Source: Bacillota bacterium (lineage in GTDB: Bacteria > Bacillota > Bacilli > Paenibacillales > NBRC-103111). From it: DNA of 64,000 nt. The stretch spans positions 62,001 to 126,000 of the forward strand of contig JAEWGW010000006.1 of assembly GCA_023388055.1 (NCBI GenBank), in the 5' to 3' direction. A program made the translations under genes and the position numbers. The number at the start of each line of letters is the position of its first letter. The stretch's first letter is position 1. Below the pieces are notes generated by a model. That model saw only the letters and a list, made by a program, of their open reading frames with translations. It did not search any database and was not told the origin of the DNA. Below, one piece after another: positions 34,188 to 43,022 of this stretch.

Positions 34188-34215
34188 GCTCCACCGACAG
34201 CTGGAAAAAAAGGGG

Positions 34216-34245
34216 TTGCATTCCTGTATCTCTGTGGGATATACT
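34216..34245 (+). promoter_or_regulatory. Promoter of the Tad pilus operon
   Basis: TTGCAT, 18 bases, TATACT, 29 bases after the kinase stop codon and about 110 bases before the TadZ-like start. Confidence 0.65.
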
Positions 34246-34276
34246 CGTAATAACCTGATACATAACGAGATGCGGA

Positions 34277-34321
34277 AGCACCGCTGGCGTTTGGTTTTTT
34301 GCGCCGGCAGTGCTTTTTTTG
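34277..34321 (+). terminator. Terminator-like hairpin in the leader of the Tad operon
   Basis: AGCACCGCTGGCG pairs with CGCCGGCAGTGCT around TTTGGTTTTTTG and ends in seven T. It lies downstream of the 34216 promoter and upstream of the TadZ-like gene, so it could be an attenuator as well as a terminator for the kinase gene. Confidence 0.8.
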
Positions 34322-34357
34322 TGCTGTCCGGACAAGTTTTCACGGGAGGTGTGGCAT

Positions 34358-35485
34358 TTGAAAAAATGTGCCGTGGGCCTTCTGTCGCTGGACAAGGAAT
34401 ACACGGAACGGCTGCTTGCCTATGTGCGGATGTCCGAATACCGGACGCTGGTGCATATGGTCTGGTACACAAGTGTGGACTATTGCCGGAGAATGCTGGC
34501 CGAGAAGGACCAGCCGGAGGTGCTGCTCCTGGATACAGGCAACCCTTCAGCCGGCTGGCAGGCACTCCTGCAGCAGCAGGAATGTCCCATTGCGCTGCTA
34601 GGAGAGGAGGAAACCTCCACCGGGTCCCAGGAAGCGCCGATGTTGGACAAATATCAGCCTCTTAACCGGCTGCTGGATGCCATCCTCCACTTGGCGGACA
34701 AACAATCCGGCGCCAGAGGGCGGAGGGAGTCTGGAGGAGAGGACGCCTTTGTTCTGGGCGTATATTCGTCCACAGGGGGAGCGGGCAAAACGGTTTTTGC
34801 TTACACTGCTGCAGGTTTGTTGAGCCGGATGGGATTTCATCCCTTGGTGCTGACCCTGGAGAGTATCCCTTCCTTGTGCTGGAGAGGAGCAAGCAGCGAG
34901 GACCGCTTCGGGAAGGTGATGTACCGGGTCGCGGGTGGAAGTGAGGAAGGGCAGCATGGTTTGGGGTCTGAGCTGGTGGAGGATGCCGGGCGCAGGTTCA
35001 GATACCTGCCGGGTGCCTCCAACCTGGATGATCTGGAGGAAATGGGACGTCAGGATGCACGCAAGCTGATCTGTCTTGCCTCGCAAACCGTAGGGGTGAA
35101 TGTCATTATCGTGGATTTGGACAGCAGTCTTCATCCCCGTATATGGGGAGCGTTGTCTGCTTGCCACCGGATTATTTGGCTCATCCCAGACCACTGTATT
35201 GCCAGGGAGAAGGCGGAGCGTCAGCTTCCACGTCTGCTGGAGGAGCTCCCGGAGCTCCGGGACAGGCTGTCGGTTATTCTGAATGCAAGCGGTGGGCAGC
35301 CTCAGGACTTGCAGGAAGGTGCGCTCCATATTGAAGAGGTTCTGCCTTATCAGGAGGAGTGGCGGGTGCTCAGCGATTGCCGCCAGCTGGAAGCTTCCAC
35401 AACATATGAGCAACGCCTGCAAAAATGGCTGCTGTCCGTCTTGCAATCCCCCGCCGGAGGGGCAGGTGTGAAGAGCCATGGATGA
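34358..35485 (+). CDS. TadZ/CpaE-like MinD-family pilus localisation ATPase
   Basis: A 375-residue protein. Residues 1-110 look like a degenerate receiver domain (VLLLDTGNPSAGW), the atypical receiver of TadZ. A ParA/MinD ATPase follows: VYSSTGGAGKTVFAYTAAG (P-loop at 138-145, Lys present but the first Lys of KGGxGKT replaced by Thr), and Walker B NVIIVDLDSS. TadZ proteins mark the pole or patch where the Tad pilus is built. The start is TTG 34358, 7 bases after GGGAGGT; the upstream ATG 34310 lies in the hairpin. The gene overlaps cpaF by 8 bases. Confidence 0.85.
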   Translation: MKKCAVGLLSLDKEYTERLLAYVRMSEYRTLVHMVWYTSVDYCRRMLAEKDQPEVLLLDTGNPSAGWQALLQQQECPIALLGEEETSTGSQEAPMLDKYQPLNRLLDAILHLADKQSGARGRRESGGEDAFVLGVYSSTGGAGKTVFAYTAAGLLSRMGFHPLVLTLESIPSLCWRGASSEDRFGKVMYRVAGGSEEGQHGLGSELVEDAGRRFRYLPGASNLDDLEEMGRQDARKLICLASQTVGVNVIIVDLDSSLHPRIWGALSACHRIIWLIPDHCIAREKAERQLPRLLEELPELRDRLSVILNASGGQPQDLQEGALHIEEVLPYQEEWRVLSDCRQLEASTTYEQRLQKWLLSVLQSPAGGAGVKSHG

Positions 35486-36740
35486 GGACGCCATATTCAG
35501 GCGGGTCCGTCAGGAGGTGGGTTCAAGCATTGACTACTCCCAGAGCCTGTCCGACGAGCTTTTGATGAAACGGATCGAAGAAGCGGTTTTTGCCTTGTCC
35601 CATGAGCTTCCCCTTCACTTCCGGAAGAAAAACAGGCTGATTCGAAGAGTATTCTCCACTTTCCGGGGACTGGACATTTTGCAGCCGCTGTTGGATGATC
35701 CCGCCGTTACGGAAATTATGGTGAACAGCCATACGGAAATTTTCTATGAGCAGGACGGGAAAATTCACAACTTTACGGGAGGCTTCGATGAGCCGTCCAG
35801 GCTGGAGGATATGATTCAATCCATTGTCTCCAAGGTAAACCGGACGGTGAATGAAAGCCAACCCATTGTGGATGCCCGGCTGGCAGATGGCTCGCGGGTG
35901 CATGTGGTGCTTCCCCCGGTTGCGCTGAAGGGGCCAACCCTCACCATCCGCAAGTTTCCCAGCCATCCGCTTACTATGGAAGAGCTGGTGAATAAAGCAG
36001 CCATTTCGGCGGATGCCGCCAACTTCCTGAAGCTGGCCGTTCAGGCCAAATATAATATTTTTATCAGCGGCGGCACCGGGTCGGGCAAAACCACCTTCCT
36101 GAATGCTTTGTCGGGATGGATTCCAAGGGATGAGCGGATCATTACGATAGAGGATTCAGCGGAGCTGCAGATCAGGCAGGTGGAGAATCTGGTTTCCTTA
36201 GAGACACGGAATGCCAACACGGAGGGTAAGGGTCAGATTGGCATGCGTGACCTGATCCGCGCCTCGCTGCGGATGCGTCCCAACCGGATTATCGTAGGCG
36301 AGGTGAGAGGCGGGGAAGCATTGGAGATGCTTCAAGCCATGAACACGGGCCATGACGGCTCCTTAAGCACCGGGCACAGCAATTCCAGCAAGGATATGCT
36401 GAGCCGTCTGGAGACCATGGTGCTGATGGGGGCACCCCTGCCTGTGCAGGTGATCCGCAGCCAGATTGCTTCGGCCTTGGATCTTCTTGTCCATCTCAGC
36501 CGGATGCGAGACGGCAGCAGGCGGGTGGTGGAGATCTCCGAGGTGGTGGGAATTAATGGGGAATACATCGAGACCGTTCCTTTGTTCCTGTTCCAGGAAT
36601 CATCCGGTTCAAGCACCGACGTTCCTGAGAATAAAAGAGTACAGGGAGCTCTATGCCCCACCGGTCATGTGCTGGCCAACCGTCAAAAGCTCCGGGATTC
36701 CGGGCTGGAGGCGCCGCCGGACAGGAGGGGGACAGCTTGA
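35478..36740 (+). CDS. cpaF: CpaF/TadA secretion ATPase of the Tad pilus
   Basis: A 420-residue bifunctional motor (Tad systems use one ATPase for extension and retraction). VTEIMVNSHTEIFYE is the N-terminal sandwich, Walker A SGGTGSGKTTFL (198-209), Asp box IITIEDSAEL, Walker B IIVGEVRGGEALEMLQAMNTGHDG and the His box STGHSNSSKDML. There is no zinc finger. It starts inside the TadZ-like gene (GGTGTGAAGAGCC as ribosome region). The C-terminal tail past residue 375 is poorly conserved. Its stop overlaps tadB (TTGA). Confidence 0.95.
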   Translation: MDEDAIFRRVRQEVGSSIDYSQSLSDELLMKRIEEAVFALSHELPLHFRKKNRLIRRVFSTFRGLDILQPLLDDPAVTEIMVNSHTEIFYEQDGKIHNFTGGFDEPSRLEDMIQSIVSKVNRTVNESQPIVDARLADGSRVHVVLPPVALKGPTLTIRKFPSHPLTMEELVNKAAISADAANFLKLAVQAKYNIFISGGTGSGKTTFLNALSGWIPRDERIITIEDSAELQIRQVENLVSLETRNANTEGKGQIGMRDLIRASLRMRPNRIIVGEVRGGEALEMLQAMNTGHDGSLSTGHSNSSKDMLSRLETMVLMGAPLPVQVIRSQIASALDLLVHLSRMRDGSRRVVEISEVVGINGEYIETVPLFLFQESSGSSTDVPENKRVQGALCPTGHVLANRQKLRDSGLEAPPDRRGTA

Positions 36741-37558
36741 AATTACCCTTTGCGAAATCCAAAGGAAGACCTAAAGTCCAGCCCGCCCGGCAAAGATGGA
36801 GCAGCCCTGCGGAAGGCATCATCTACACAGAGTACCAGCTGTCGGCTAACGAATATGCGCTATGCTTTGCAGTTGGGGGAATGGCTTGCTTTGGCATCGG
36901 CTATCTCTTCTATCACTCTTTCGTCGTAGGGCTGCTGCTGGCTTTTGGCGCATGGGGCATTCCAGGCCAATACCGCAGGATGCGAATACAGAAACAAATG
37001 AACGAGCTGCGCCTGCAATTCAAGCAAGGGCTTCATGCGCTGGTGACCTCTCTAACGGCAGGCAGATCTATTGAGAATGCTTTTGCCGCTGCTGCCGCCG
37101 ATCTGGGGTTTTTGTATAACCATCCCCAAACCTTCATCGTTGTGGAGTTTCACCGGATCAGCCGGAGGATTGCTAACGGAGAACCTATTGAACGGGCATT
37201 GGAGGATTTTTGCCGCCGCTCCGGTCTGGAGGAGCTGACACAGTTTCTGGATGTATTCGTCACGGCCAAACGCACTGGCGGCAATATGGCAGATGTGATG
37301 CGGCGGACCTCCCAGATGATCGGAGACAAAATGGAAATCCAACAGGATATAGCCGTGCAATTAGCGCAGCGGCGTTTTGAGTCGAGAATTCTCGGTGCTG
37401 CCCCTTTGGGTGTGATTGGCCTGTTATATTGGAGCTCGCCGGATTACATGGAGCCGCTGTACGGCAATGCTGCCGGTGCAGCTATCATGACCGCTGGCCT
37501 AGCCATCATGCTCCTGTGCTGGTGGCTGACCGGGAAGCTAATGGAGATGAAGCTGTGA
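36737..37558 (+). CDS. tadB: TadB-like inner-membrane platform protein
   Basis: A 273-residue T2SS-F-domain protein with membrane segments at about 40-78 and 215-265 and the cytosolic helical bundle LRLQFKQGLHALVTSLTAGRSIENAFAAA-like region (seen as GLHALVTSLTAGRS and FVTAKRTGGNMADVMRR). It forms the platform with TadC. The start is TTG 36737, overlapping the cpaF stop (TTGA) with AGGAGGGGG ahead; the upstream ATG 36653 has no site. Normal tadA-tadB-tadC order. Confidence 0.87.
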   Translation: MKLPFAKSKGRPKVQPARQRWSSPAEGIIYTEYQLSANEYALCFAVGGMACFGIGYLFYHSFVVGLLLAFGAWGIPGQYRRMRIQKQMNELRLQFKQGLHALVTSLTAGRSIENAFAAAAADLGFLYNHPQTFIVVEFHRISRRIANGEPIERALEDFCRRSGLEELTQFLDVFVTAKRTGGNMADVMRRTSQMIGDKMEIQQDIAVQLAQRRFESRILGAAPLGVIGLLYWSSPDYMEPLYGNAAGAAIMTAGLAIMLLCWWLTGKLMEMKL

Positions 37559-38304
37559 AGGCCTGGAGTCTGCAAGTCCGGATACGCGACGGGTTGGAGA
37601 AGCTGCGGATTTATGAGCGGTGGCCCTTATTATTCGAAATGATTCATGTGCGGATGGCGGCTCTGCATGGAGCCAACCGGGCAGCGGAGGCTTGCCGCAG
37701 CTTTACCGCGGAAACCGTTGTGCATCTGCTGGGATTGGCCGTATTATCCGTGGTCCTGAGTGTCGCCAGCGGTGCGATTATGATCCCGTTTTGCCTGCTA
37801 TTGATGGTGTTTTTTGTGATCTTTAGAGTGAAGTCTCTGGACAACCAGGTGAAGCATAAACGGCGGCGGATCGTGCTTGAGCTGCCTGAGCTCTTGAACA
37901 AAATCACCCTGCTGCTCCATGCCGGCGAAACGCTGCATCAGGCTATTCACCGCTCCTGCCAGCAAGCGGACGAAACCCATCCTTTATATAAGGAATGGGT
38001 CAAGCTGTCCCGGGCCCTTAAGGATAACCGGCCCTTCATAATCGCCATGGAGGAATTCAGCCGGTCCTGCGGTGTGCTGGAGGTGTCCATGTTTTCCACC
38101 AATGTGCTGATGAATTTCAAACGGGGAGGCAGCGACTTCGCTTATTCTCTGGAGGAGCTGTCCCATACCCTGTGGGAAAGGCGGAAGGCGGCGGCCCGGA
38201 CAATCGGGGAGGAAGCCTCTGCCAAAATGGTGTTTCCCATGGTGCTGCTGTTCTGCACGGTGATGCTGATTGTTGCCGCCCCTGCGGTTTTATCCATGCA
38301 ATAA
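37555..38304 (+). CDS. tadC: TadC-like inner-membrane platform protein
   Basis: A 249-residue T2SS-F-domain protein. Hydrophobic segments at about 55-90 and 220-245 flank a helical bundle with LPELLNKITLLLHAGETLHQAI, and the ending VFPMVLLFCTVMLIVAAPAV is typical of TadC. The start GTG 37555 overlaps the tadB stop (GTGA). It pairs with TadB to make the asymmetric Tad platform. Confidence 0.86.
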   Translation: MKAWSLQVRIRDGLEKLRIYERWPLLFEMIHVRMAALHGANRAAEACRSFTAETVVHLLGLAVLSVVLSVASGAIMIPFCLLLMVFFVIFRVKSLDNQVKHKRRRIVLELPELLNKITLLLHAGETLHQAIHRSCQQADETHPLYKEWVKLSRALKDNRPFIIAMEEFSRSCGVLEVSMFSTNVLMNFKRGGSDFAYSLEELSHTLWERRKAAARTIGEEASAKMVFPMVLLFCTVMLIVAAPAVLSMQ

Positions 38305-38325
38305 CTACTTAAAGGAGGATTCCGG

Positions 38326-38535
38326 ATGAAAAAGGGATGGATTCATGTAAAACGGTTTTGGAACAATGAGGAAGGGTTGGGCACGCTGGAAATGCTGTTG
38401 ATTCTGGCCATTATCGTGATTATCGCCATTGCGTTCCGCAAATGGATTGTTTCCTGGGTGAACCGGCTGTTTACCGAGACGAACACGGATATTCAAAACA
38501 CCAAAACGATTGTCCCCAATACGCCGTCACCGTGA
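38326..38535 (+). CDS. Flp-type pilin of the Tad system
   Basis: A 69-residue prepilin: leader ...FWNNEEGLG, then TLEMLLILAIIVIIAIAFR, a helix with Glu near the processing site and a short tail (NTDIQNTKTIVPNTPSP). That is the small-pilin plan of Tad systems in Gram-positive bacteria. AAAGGAGGATTCCGG precedes ATG 38326. The likely cut is after the Gly of EEG or LG. It overlaps the following gene (GTGA). It is probably the main filament subunit. Confidence 0.9.
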   Translation: MKKGWIHVKRFWNNEEGLGTLEMLLILAIIVIIAIAFRKWIVSWVNRLFTETNTDIQNTKTIVPNTPSP

Positions 38536-39548
38536 CAAACCCCAGGGGGTTTCCCGGAATCCGTATTGGCCCGTTTTGCCGCAGTGAAGCCGGCAGCTTT
38601 CATATCGAATCCACCCTGCTGATGCCGGTGGTATTCTGGTTCACGCTGGCTATGCTGGGGCTCGGTTTTGTGGCCTACCAAAAAGGGGATTTGCTCCAAT
38701 CCGCCTACGAGTGGTCGGAGCGGTCGGCATATGTCTGGAAGGATTCCCATAAGGATGCAGTTACAGGAGCATTTGTGTACCAGGATATGGACGATGTGTA
38801 CGCAGGGATGGCCTCCGAGGGTTTGGGATGGCTCCGCGCTTCCCTCATTGGTTTCCGCCAAGCGGGTATTACGCTGCCTGAGCTTAAGCTAACGGGCCAA
38901 TCCCTCTCCGGCAGGAAGCTGCTCCGTTCCTCGCAGGGGCTGCAGGGTCATACTTCCGGTGAAGGTGCATACTTTAACCGTGTTTTGGAGGGGGAGATAC
39001 GGGCGCATTGGTCCCGGGATTGGGCAGCCTGGGTGCAGAATATCATGGCTCCCCAGGGCAGGAGGCTGCAGGAGGGGGCGGCGGCTTATGTGGCCGATCC
39101 GGTGGAGTTTCTGCGGACAGTTGAACTGGTGACCACTTATGCCTCCAAGCTGAAAAGCCGGTTTGCGACGCCGGAGGATGCTTCCAGGGCTTTGCAGCAA
39201 TTGCTGCCCGGGGAGGCACAGCCGGTTGACATTCGGACCGAAGCGCAGGCTAAGGCATACCTCCAGCAATTGCTTCATGCGTCGAAAGAGAAATTTTCTA
39301 CTTCATACGGGGAGCGTTTCATTGATGTTTTGGATGCGGACGGCTTCGCCCACGAAGCGAAATATACGGTGAATAAAGCGGATACCAAGCTCCAAATCAA
39401 AAAGGATGCAGAGCTGATCCGCTCCGGCAAGGTGAAGGGTGTAGTGTGGCATTTTTTTCTGCTTAAGAATAAGGGCAAATTCGATACCACACCAGCCCTC
39501 CTGCGGGAGCTGGAGGAAAACGGCATTATGGTGGTATACCACCAATAG
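38532..39548 (+). CDS. TadE-like pseudopilin with a C-terminal PD-(D/E)xK nuclease/toxin-like domain
   Basis: A 338-residue protein starting at GTG 38532, coupled to the Flp pilin. Residues 18-48 form the TadE-like anchor (EAGSFHIESTLLMPVV). The middle (60-250) is helical and unknown. The end (about 255-338) has RFIDVLDADG, HEAKYTV (Glu275-Ala-Lys277), KKDAELIRSG, VKGVVWHFF and ENGIMVVYH. That order (Asp, ExK, KD.EL..G, WHFF, GI.VV.H) matches, from memory, the nuclease tails of many polymorphic toxins (for example pre-toxin TG proteins). The Asp and ExK together read as a PD-(D/E)xK site. No immunity gene is obvious next to it. Domain call by eye; moderate. Confidence 0.72.
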   Translation: MTNPRGFPGIRIGPFCRSEAGSFHIESTLLMPVVFWFTLAMLGLGFVAYQKGDLLQSAYEWSERSAYVWKDSHKDAVTGAFVYQDMDDVYAGMASEGLGWLRASLIGFRQAGITLPELKLTGQSLSGRKLLRSSQGLQGHTSGEGAYFNRVLEGEIRAHWSRDWAAWVQNIMAPQGRRLQEGAAAYVADPVEFLRTVELVTTYASKLKSRFATPEDASRALQQLLPGEAQPVDIRTEAQAKAYLQQLLHASKEKFSTSYGERFIDVLDADGFAHEAKYTVNKADTKLQIKKDAELIRSGKVKGVVWHFFLLKNKGKFDTTPALLRELEENGIMVVYHQ

Positions 39549-39573
39549 ACGGCAGGTTTGACGGGGTGAAGCA

Positions 39574-41838
39574 GTGGGGAGGTTTTGGAAGCATACAAAC
39601 GGGTCGGCATCCGTGTATATGATGATTGTTCTGGTGCCGATTTTTCTGTTCCAGGCATTGTTTGCCGATCTGATCCGGCTGCAGCTGGCAGAGCGGGAGA
39701 ATGAGCTGGCCTTGAAGGCGGCGCTGCGTTCCGTGATGTCCCGGTATGACCGTTCCCTTGCCGCTTATGGCTTGTTTGGGCTGAAGTGGGCGGAGAGCGG
39801 CAGCGTTCCTTTATATATGAACTACCTGACCCGGAATTTGGCCGGAGGGGAGGGTTACCGCTATCTGGATCTTCAACTGGATCGGATGAACAGCGGAATC
39901 GAGCCTGTGTATACTCTGGCCAATACGGATGTCCTCAAGCGGCAGATTGTCCAGGAGATGAAGCTGAAGGCGCCGGTGGAATTCATTACGGAAATGCTGG
40001 ACAAGTTCCAGAAAACCAAAGCGGATCAGGCCATGAGCCAGGCCAAGCTGTATGGGGACAGCATGCGGGAGCTGGAGAAGCTTCATTGGAAGCGGGAGGA
40101 GGCATTGGACAAAACCTGGGAGAAGGCTCAGGCCATGCTGGGCCATGTGGAGGCGGCTGGCGCTACACTGAACAGCAACTTGAACCGACTGGAAACCTTG
40201 GCCGGGCAGATCGGGAACCGGACGGAGGAGCAGGTGCTGGCAGCAGTGTCCGATGCGGAGCGCATCATCCAATCCCTGAATGAACGCATCCGGCAGCTTC
40301 AGCAATCCATGTATTCCCTGTCATTGGCTATGGCTTCACTCACCGGCAAGGAAGGGCCGGGAGCGGCTATGGCGTTGGGACAAGCCATGTCAGCCGTCCA
40401 GACAGAGCTTAATGAAGCAAGCCGGCTTTTGATCGAGCAGTCGGGCAAGCTTGCCGAGCTGAAGAAGCTCCTTGCCGATATGGCTGAATACGCGCTATTG
40501 TTTGGCTCCTCCAAGCAGCTTGTGGCTGCCACAGAGCAGAAGCTGGATACAGATTACCGCGCTTTGTGTACGGTCCTGGATCAAGCAGAGGCTGCGCACG
40601 CACAATGGCTTGCCGAGCTGGAGCGCTACAAGTCGGCGGGGACCGGAGACAGTTATTTGTCGGAGGGGCTGCTGCTGCTTACGTCGGCCTATGATATGGC
40701 CTACTTTTCCCGTTACAAAACCGAGGCTGCGCGCATTCCGGCCTCCCTGCACGGACTGGCTTTGCGCTGGGCGGAGCAGGCGTGGTGGAACACCTCCCAG
40801 TGGGGGAAGGTGGCGGATGAGCTTAAGGGGCTTCTGGAGTTGTCGGCCGGGTTCAAAAGCGGCAGGGCGGCACTGGAAGCGGAACGGCAAGCCAGAAATC
40901 AGACAGCCCGCAATGATGAGGAGCAGCAGCGTAAAAAAATCAGCGGCTCCTTGGCGGATATACGCAAGGCTGTAACCGGCTGCAGCACGGGAAACGGGGA
41001 AATTGCCTTGTACGCTACGCTCGGCGGTCCGGACAGCCTTACCGGAAAGTACAGTGCCTACAGCAAGCTGGCGGCGGCTTCGCCAGGCGTTAACCGGCCC
41101 GGTACCGATGCGGATGATTCCATGGGACTTGGTCTGGACATCATCAGCCAATTCAGCGGGCTTTTGGCTGGTTTACGAGATGAGCTGTTTGTTAATGAAT
41201 ATGCGTTGGATAAGTTCAACTACCGCACCTGGGGAGTGGGGGAGGCGGCACTGCAGCAGGGCGCCCCTGCCCAATCCAATCCTGGGGGCCATCCCTTGGT
41301 CCGGCAGGAAGCGGAATATCTGTTGTACGGCTTTAACAGCTGTGATTTGAACCTGAGCGCTGCTTACGGCGAAATGTTCCTGCTGTTTTTCGGCATACGT
41401 ACGGCCGAGGCGCTAATGGACCCTGCTGCCGGTGCAGCCGGAGCGGTTGCTCCTTTGGCCGCTTTGCTGAAGGCGGCAGCCGAAGGGGCGGTGAGGGCGG
41501 TCCAGGATATGCATACCTTGACTGGAGGTGGGGCGGTTTCCTTGTTCCAGAAGCTGGGGGCCTTTAAAGTGACCTACAAGGATATGCTCCGGGTCATGCT
41601 CCTGCTTCACCCCAACCAGTCTTCTGTGCTGATTCGGATGCAGGCTCTGCTGGAGCTGAACACCGGCACTGATCTGACCCAAACCACCACCTATGTTCAA
41701 GGAACATCCTCGGGGAGTGTGAATGTATGGTTTTTGCCGGGGGTTCTAAGGGCTATCGGGAAAACAGGGGCGGTCAGCCTGGACTTGGAAGAAGGGCGGT
41801 TCCGGTTCCGGCAAACCGCTGTATACGCCTATGATTAA
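39574..41838 (+). CDS. Large TadG/DUF5702-like Tad-locus membrane protein
   Basis: A 754-residue protein with one N-terminal hydrophobic segment (SASVYMMIVLVPIFLFQALF) followed by DLIRLQLAERENELALKAALRSVMSRYDR, the plan of TadG/DUF5702-type proteins in Clostridia and Bacilli. Long heptad stretches (about 180-310) suggest a coiled coil. The rest has no known fold. The start is GTG 39574 after GGGGTGAAGCA. It overlaps the next gene by 8 bases. It probably stays anchored in the membrane with its bulk outside. Confidence 0.75.
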   Translation: MGRFWKHTNGSASVYMMIVLVPIFLFQALFADLIRLQLAERENELALKAALRSVMSRYDRSLAAYGLFGLKWAESGSVPLYMNYLTRNLAGGEGYRYLDLQLDRMNSGIEPVYTLANTDVLKRQIVQEMKLKAPVEFITEMLDKFQKTKADQAMSQAKLYGDSMRELEKLHWKREEALDKTWEKAQAMLGHVEAAGATLNSNLNRLETLAGQIGNRTEEQVLAAVSDAERIIQSLNERIRQLQQSMYSLSLAMASLTGKEGPGAAMALGQAMSAVQTELNEASRLLIEQSGKLAELKKLLADMAEYALLFGSSKQLVAATEQKLDTDYRALCTVLDQAEAAHAQWLAELERYKSAGTGDSYLSEGLLLLTSAYDMAYFSRYKTEAARIPASLHGLALRWAEQAWWNTSQWGKVADELKGLLELSAGFKSGRAALEAERQARNQTARNDEEQQRKKISGSLADIRKAVTGCSTGNGEIALYATLGGPDSLTGKYSAYSKLAAASPGVNRPGTDADDSMGLGLDIISQFSGLLAGLRDELFVNEYALDKFNYRTWGVGEAALQQGAPAQSNPGGHPLVRQEAEYLLYGFNSCDLNLSAAYGEMFLLFFGIRTAEALMDPAAGAAGAVAPLAALLKAAAEGAVRAVQDMHTLTGGGAVSLFQKLGAFKVTYKDMLRVMLLLHPNQSSVLIRMQALLELNTGTDLTQTTTYVQGTSSGSVNVWFLPGVLRAIGKTGAVSLDLEEGRFRFRQTAVYAYD

Positions 41839-42487
41839 GCAAACAGAAGGCTCTATTACCGTTGAGGCGGCGATTGTGCTGCCGGCGATGATCGTTTTTG
41901 TGATGTTTATGGCCAGCCTGATCCAAATTGCGGCAGTAGAGGTTGCTCTGCGGTCGGCTGTTTCCGAAACCGCAAAAAGCACCGCTGCCCACTGGGAGCC
42001 GGTGCGGATGGTATACCGGGAGGCCAAGGAGCGGGCTTTATCCACTGCACCGGGCCAATGGGCGGGCGCCATGGCGGACAGGCTCTTGGAGTCCCGTGCC
42101 GGATGGTCGGAGGCGGAGGAATGGGTGTTGAATTATGAATCCCTGTTTCCGGATATAGTAGGAAAACTGGTGCAATGGGAGGTCAACAAGCGGGAAAGTC
42201 TGGAGCAGCGCGGGATTGATGCGGTGAATGGGGCTGTGAACAAGATCATGGACCCGCTTTTGTGCAAGGCCTTCGAACCCGTTCTCCGGCATTATGCTAA
42301 CGGGAAGCTGCTGAGGGCAGACAAGCTGACCGTAGCTGCGGTGAAGCTTCCGTCCCTGGAGGAGGGGGGCGATGCGGATATGGTCATTACAGCAGGATAT
42401 ACCCTCAAGCTTCCCGTACCCTTCTGGAATAAAACGATATATGTAGAAAAAACCGTTGTGGAGCGCGCATGGGTTGGAGAGGAATGA
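41831..42487 (+). CDS. TadE-like pseudopilin
   Basis: A 218-residue TadE-family protein: TEGSITVEAAIVLPAMIVFVM, with Glu in the EAA-like motif and one membrane helix (12-34), then a helical head of about 180 residues with Trp- and Glu-rich stretches. It starts in the end of the TadG-like gene (8-base overlap). Minor pilins of this kind aid Flp filament assembly. Confidence 0.84.
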   Translation: MIKQTEGSITVEAAIVLPAMIVFVMFMASLIQIAAVEVALRSAVSETAKSTAAHWEPVRMVYREAKERALSTAPGQWAGAMADRLLESRAGWSEAEEWVLNYESLFPDIVGKLVQWEVNKRESLEQRGIDAVNGAVNKIMDPLLCKAFEPVLRHYANGKLLRADKLTVAAVKLPSLEEGGDADMVITAGYTLKLPVPFWNKTIYVEKTVVERAWVGEE

Positions 42488-42491
42488 GAGC

Positions 42492-43022
42492 ATGGATATT
42501 TTCGTTTGCATGTTGGGTATAGTGACGCTGGCAGCGGGTTATACAGACCTGCGGCACCGGAAAATCCCCAATTGGCTTTCTGTGGCGGGACTGTGTGGTG
42601 GGCTGCTGGGGCATGTTTGGGCAGGGGGGCTGACAGGATTGGGGCGTTCGCTCTTGGGAGCAGGTTTAGGGTTCGCCGTTATGCTGCTGTTGTATATGTT
42701 TAAGGCGGTGGGAGCCGGGGACGTCAAGCTGTTTGCGGCTATCGGGGCTATTAGCGGGCCTCTGCTGACATTTTCCGCTATCACCTATTCTGTATTATGG
42801 GCCGGGGTTATCGGCATCGGGATATTGCTATATAAGCGGAGGCTGGTGGAGAACGGAAGAGGGATGCTGCTTGCCGTTACGGGGTTTTTATTCATCCGGC
42901 AGAAGTTGGCCCTCGATGAACGGCTGACTCTTCGTTTTCCGTTTATGGCAGCGGTCATTCCGGGGATCTGCACAGCCTTGTGGGAATCCGGGAGCAAAGG
43001 AGTACCTGTATGGATGCTGTAA
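42492..43022 (+). CDS. TadV/CpaA-type short prepilin peptidase
   Basis: A 176-residue A24 aspartic peptidase with six hydrophobic segments. The catalytic Asp residues are in AGYTDLRHRKIPNW and VGAGDVKLFAAIG. Unlike the pilD enzyme at 17963 it has no zinc-Cys loop, as expected for Tad-specific peptidases (TadV). It should process the Flp pilin and TadE-like proteins. ATG 42492 follows GAGAGGAATGAGAGC; the preceding ATG 42456 is not supported. Confidence 0.93.
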   Translation: MDIFVCMLGIVTLAAGYTDLRHRKIPNWLSVAGLCGGLLGHVWAGGLTGLGRSLLGAGLGFAVMLLLYMFKAVGAGDVKLFAAIGAISGPLLTFSAITYSVLWAGVIGIGILLYKRRLVENGRGMLLAVTGFLFIRQKLALDERLTLRFPFMAAVIPGICTALWESGSKGVPVWML

